Source: Pseudomonas azotoformans
GTDB lineage: Bacteria > Pseudomonadota > Gammaproteobacteria > Pseudomonadales > Pseudomonadaceae
DNA: 64,000 nt
NCBI RefSeq assembly: GCF_001579805.1
Contig: NZ_CP014546.1
Coordinates: 5,890,001-5,954,000 of the forward strand
Direction: 5' to 3'
Shown: positions 63,404-64,000 of the stretch, in pieces
Numbering within the stretch: position 1 is the first letter of the stretch
Layout: each line of letters begins with the position of its first letter
Program-made: the position numbers and the translations under genes
The notes under the pieces: generated by a model
Databases searched by the model: none
Told to the model about the DNA's origin: nothing
What the model saw: only the letters and a program-made list of their open reading frames with translations

Positions 63404-63686
63404 AAGCCTCAACTCGGGCCTTCAACTTCTGCCCTGGACGAAAGGTGACCACACGGCGAGCCGTGATCGGGATTTCTTCTCCCGTTTTTGGATTGCGGCC
63501 AGGCCGCTGGCGTTTGTCCCGCAGGTCAAAGTTGCCGAAACCGGACAATTTGACCTGTTCGTTGTCTTCCAGAGCGTGTCTGATCTCTTCAAAAAACAGC
63601 TCAACCAATTCCTTGGCCTCGCGCTTGTTCAGACCCAACTCTTCGTACAGACGTTCCGCCATCTCAGCTTTCGTCAAAGCCCCCAT
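63384..63686 (-). CDS. ihfA: Integration host factor alpha subunit
   Basis: A 100-residue DNA-bending protein with the HU/IHF fold. [20 protein letters not shown] starts it, and the beta-arm carries [12 protein letters not shown] with the conserved proline that intercalates into DNA. It pairs with IHF-beta. It lies 3 bases after pheT as in most gammaproteobacteria. Confidence 0.97.
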   Translation of the reverse strand: MGALTKAEMAERLYEELGLNKREAKELVELFFEEIRHALEDNEQVKLSGFGNFDLRDKRQRPGRNPKTGEEIPITARRVVTFRPGQKLKARVEAYAGTKS

Positions 63687-63689
63687 ACG

Positions 63690-64000
63690 TCACTTCCTTA
63701 ACGTGGCGTTCAACCTTTGTTCGAGCGAGGTGAGGATATTTTGTGTCGTGGTATTCACCTCATCGTCATTAAGAGTGCGCGATGGATGCTGCCAGGTCAA
63801 GCCAACTGCAAGGCTTTTTCTATGCGGATCAATACCTTTACCCTGATAGACGTCAAATAGCCTGAGGTCTGTCAGCCATTCCCCTGCATTTTCACGGATT
63901 ACATCCAGAACAGCAGTGGCGGCCACTTCACGGTCGGCGATCAAGGCCAGGTCACGGCGCACTTCAGGGAAGCGCGACAACTCGCTGAATTTAGGCATTT
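63690..64000 (-). CDS. pheT: Phenylalanyl-tRNA synthetase beta subunit, C-terminal part (runs off the window)
   Basis: Only the last ~103 codons are inside the window; the gene continues past 64000. The segment is the ferredoxin-fold anticodon-binding domain of PheT: PKFSELSRFPEVRRDLALI, then VDVYQ-type core here read as LFDVYQGKGI, then the end NATLRK. It charges tRNA-Phe together with PheS. Directly followed by ihfA. Confidence 0.96.
   Translation of the reverse strand, partial: MPKFSELSRFPEVRRDLALIADREVAATAVLDVIRENAGEWLTDLRLFDVYQGKGIDPHRKSLAVGLTWQHPSRTLNDDEVNTTTQNILTSLEQRLNATLRK

Overview
The window is a stretch of a Pseudomonas chromosome, most likely from the P. fluorescens lineage. This rests on the core block at the right edge (pheT-ihfA-merR-type regulator-tRNA-Pro), fluorescent-pseudomonad REP sequences (GTGGGAGCGGGCTTGCTCGC type), high GC with strong codon bias, and typical Pseudomonas families: NtaA/DszA-like flavin monooxygenases, TonB receptors, and an e(P4) lipoprotein phosphatase. 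No database search was possible, so species assignment is inference.

Layout, left to right. 0.2-4.2 kb: a chaperone-usher fimbrial operon (pilin, chaperone, usher) with no adhesin gene after the usher. 4.2-6.5 kb: a large nested-palindrome repeat (copy 1) interrupted by a complete IS3-family element, then a (CAC)16 tract, a second repeat fragment and the last ~48 codons of a TonB receptor gene. 6.5-7.5 kb: an e(P4)-type phosphatase followed by a pnuC remnant, which together look like a decayed nicotinamide/NAD scavenging locus. 7.5-10.6 kb: a plus-strand set of binding protein, permease and LLM monooxygenase. 10.6-21.2 kb: one tightly packed minus-strand operon of eight genes (class II aldolase, sulfonate-type binding protein with a frameshift, TonB receptor, LLM monooxygenase, and a complete oligopeptide-type ABC importer). 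21.5-22.2 kb: repeat copy 2. 22.2-23.5 kb: another LLM monooxygenase. 23.7-24.9 kb: two envelope lipoprotein genes (OmpA-like, DUF4398-like). 25.0-32.2 kb: a six-gene minus-strand operon (TonB receptor, amino-acid ABC importer, flavin amine oxidase, RidA). 32.5-33.3 kb: repeat copy 3. 33.3-42.8 kb: a type II secretion operon gspE-F-G-H-I-J-K-L-M-C-D. 43.0-48.7 kb: a LacI-type regulator divergent from TonB receptor-LLM monooxygenase-sulfonate binding protein, with a perfect palindromic operator between them. 48.7-55.0 kb: a fecBCDE-like iron importer (fecD frameshifted) and a siderophore receptor with a signalling domain. 55.0-60.9 kb: a GntR-led operon for uptake and cleavage of gamma-glutamyl compounds. 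61.2-64.0 kb: an unrecognised probable DUF115-like protein, a glycine-zipper protein, tRNA-Pro, merR-type gene, ihfA and the end of pheT.

How the genes fit together. Much of the window joins an outer-membrane TonB receptor to a periplasmic binding protein and then to a cytoplasmic oxidative enzyme. Two loci carry TonB receptor + sulfonate-type binding protein + LLM monooxygenase, which suggests scavenging of organosulfur compounds. A third carries TonB receptor + amino-acid importer + amine oxidase + RidA.

The most unusual feature is the composite repeat of about 0.7-0.8 kb, present three times. It has concentric inverted repeats, cloverleaf-like three-way-junction modules, a hexanucleotide tandem repeat with 5, 6 and 7 units, and a REP doublet at the centre. 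Each copy ends 8 to 15 bases from a gene's stop codon.
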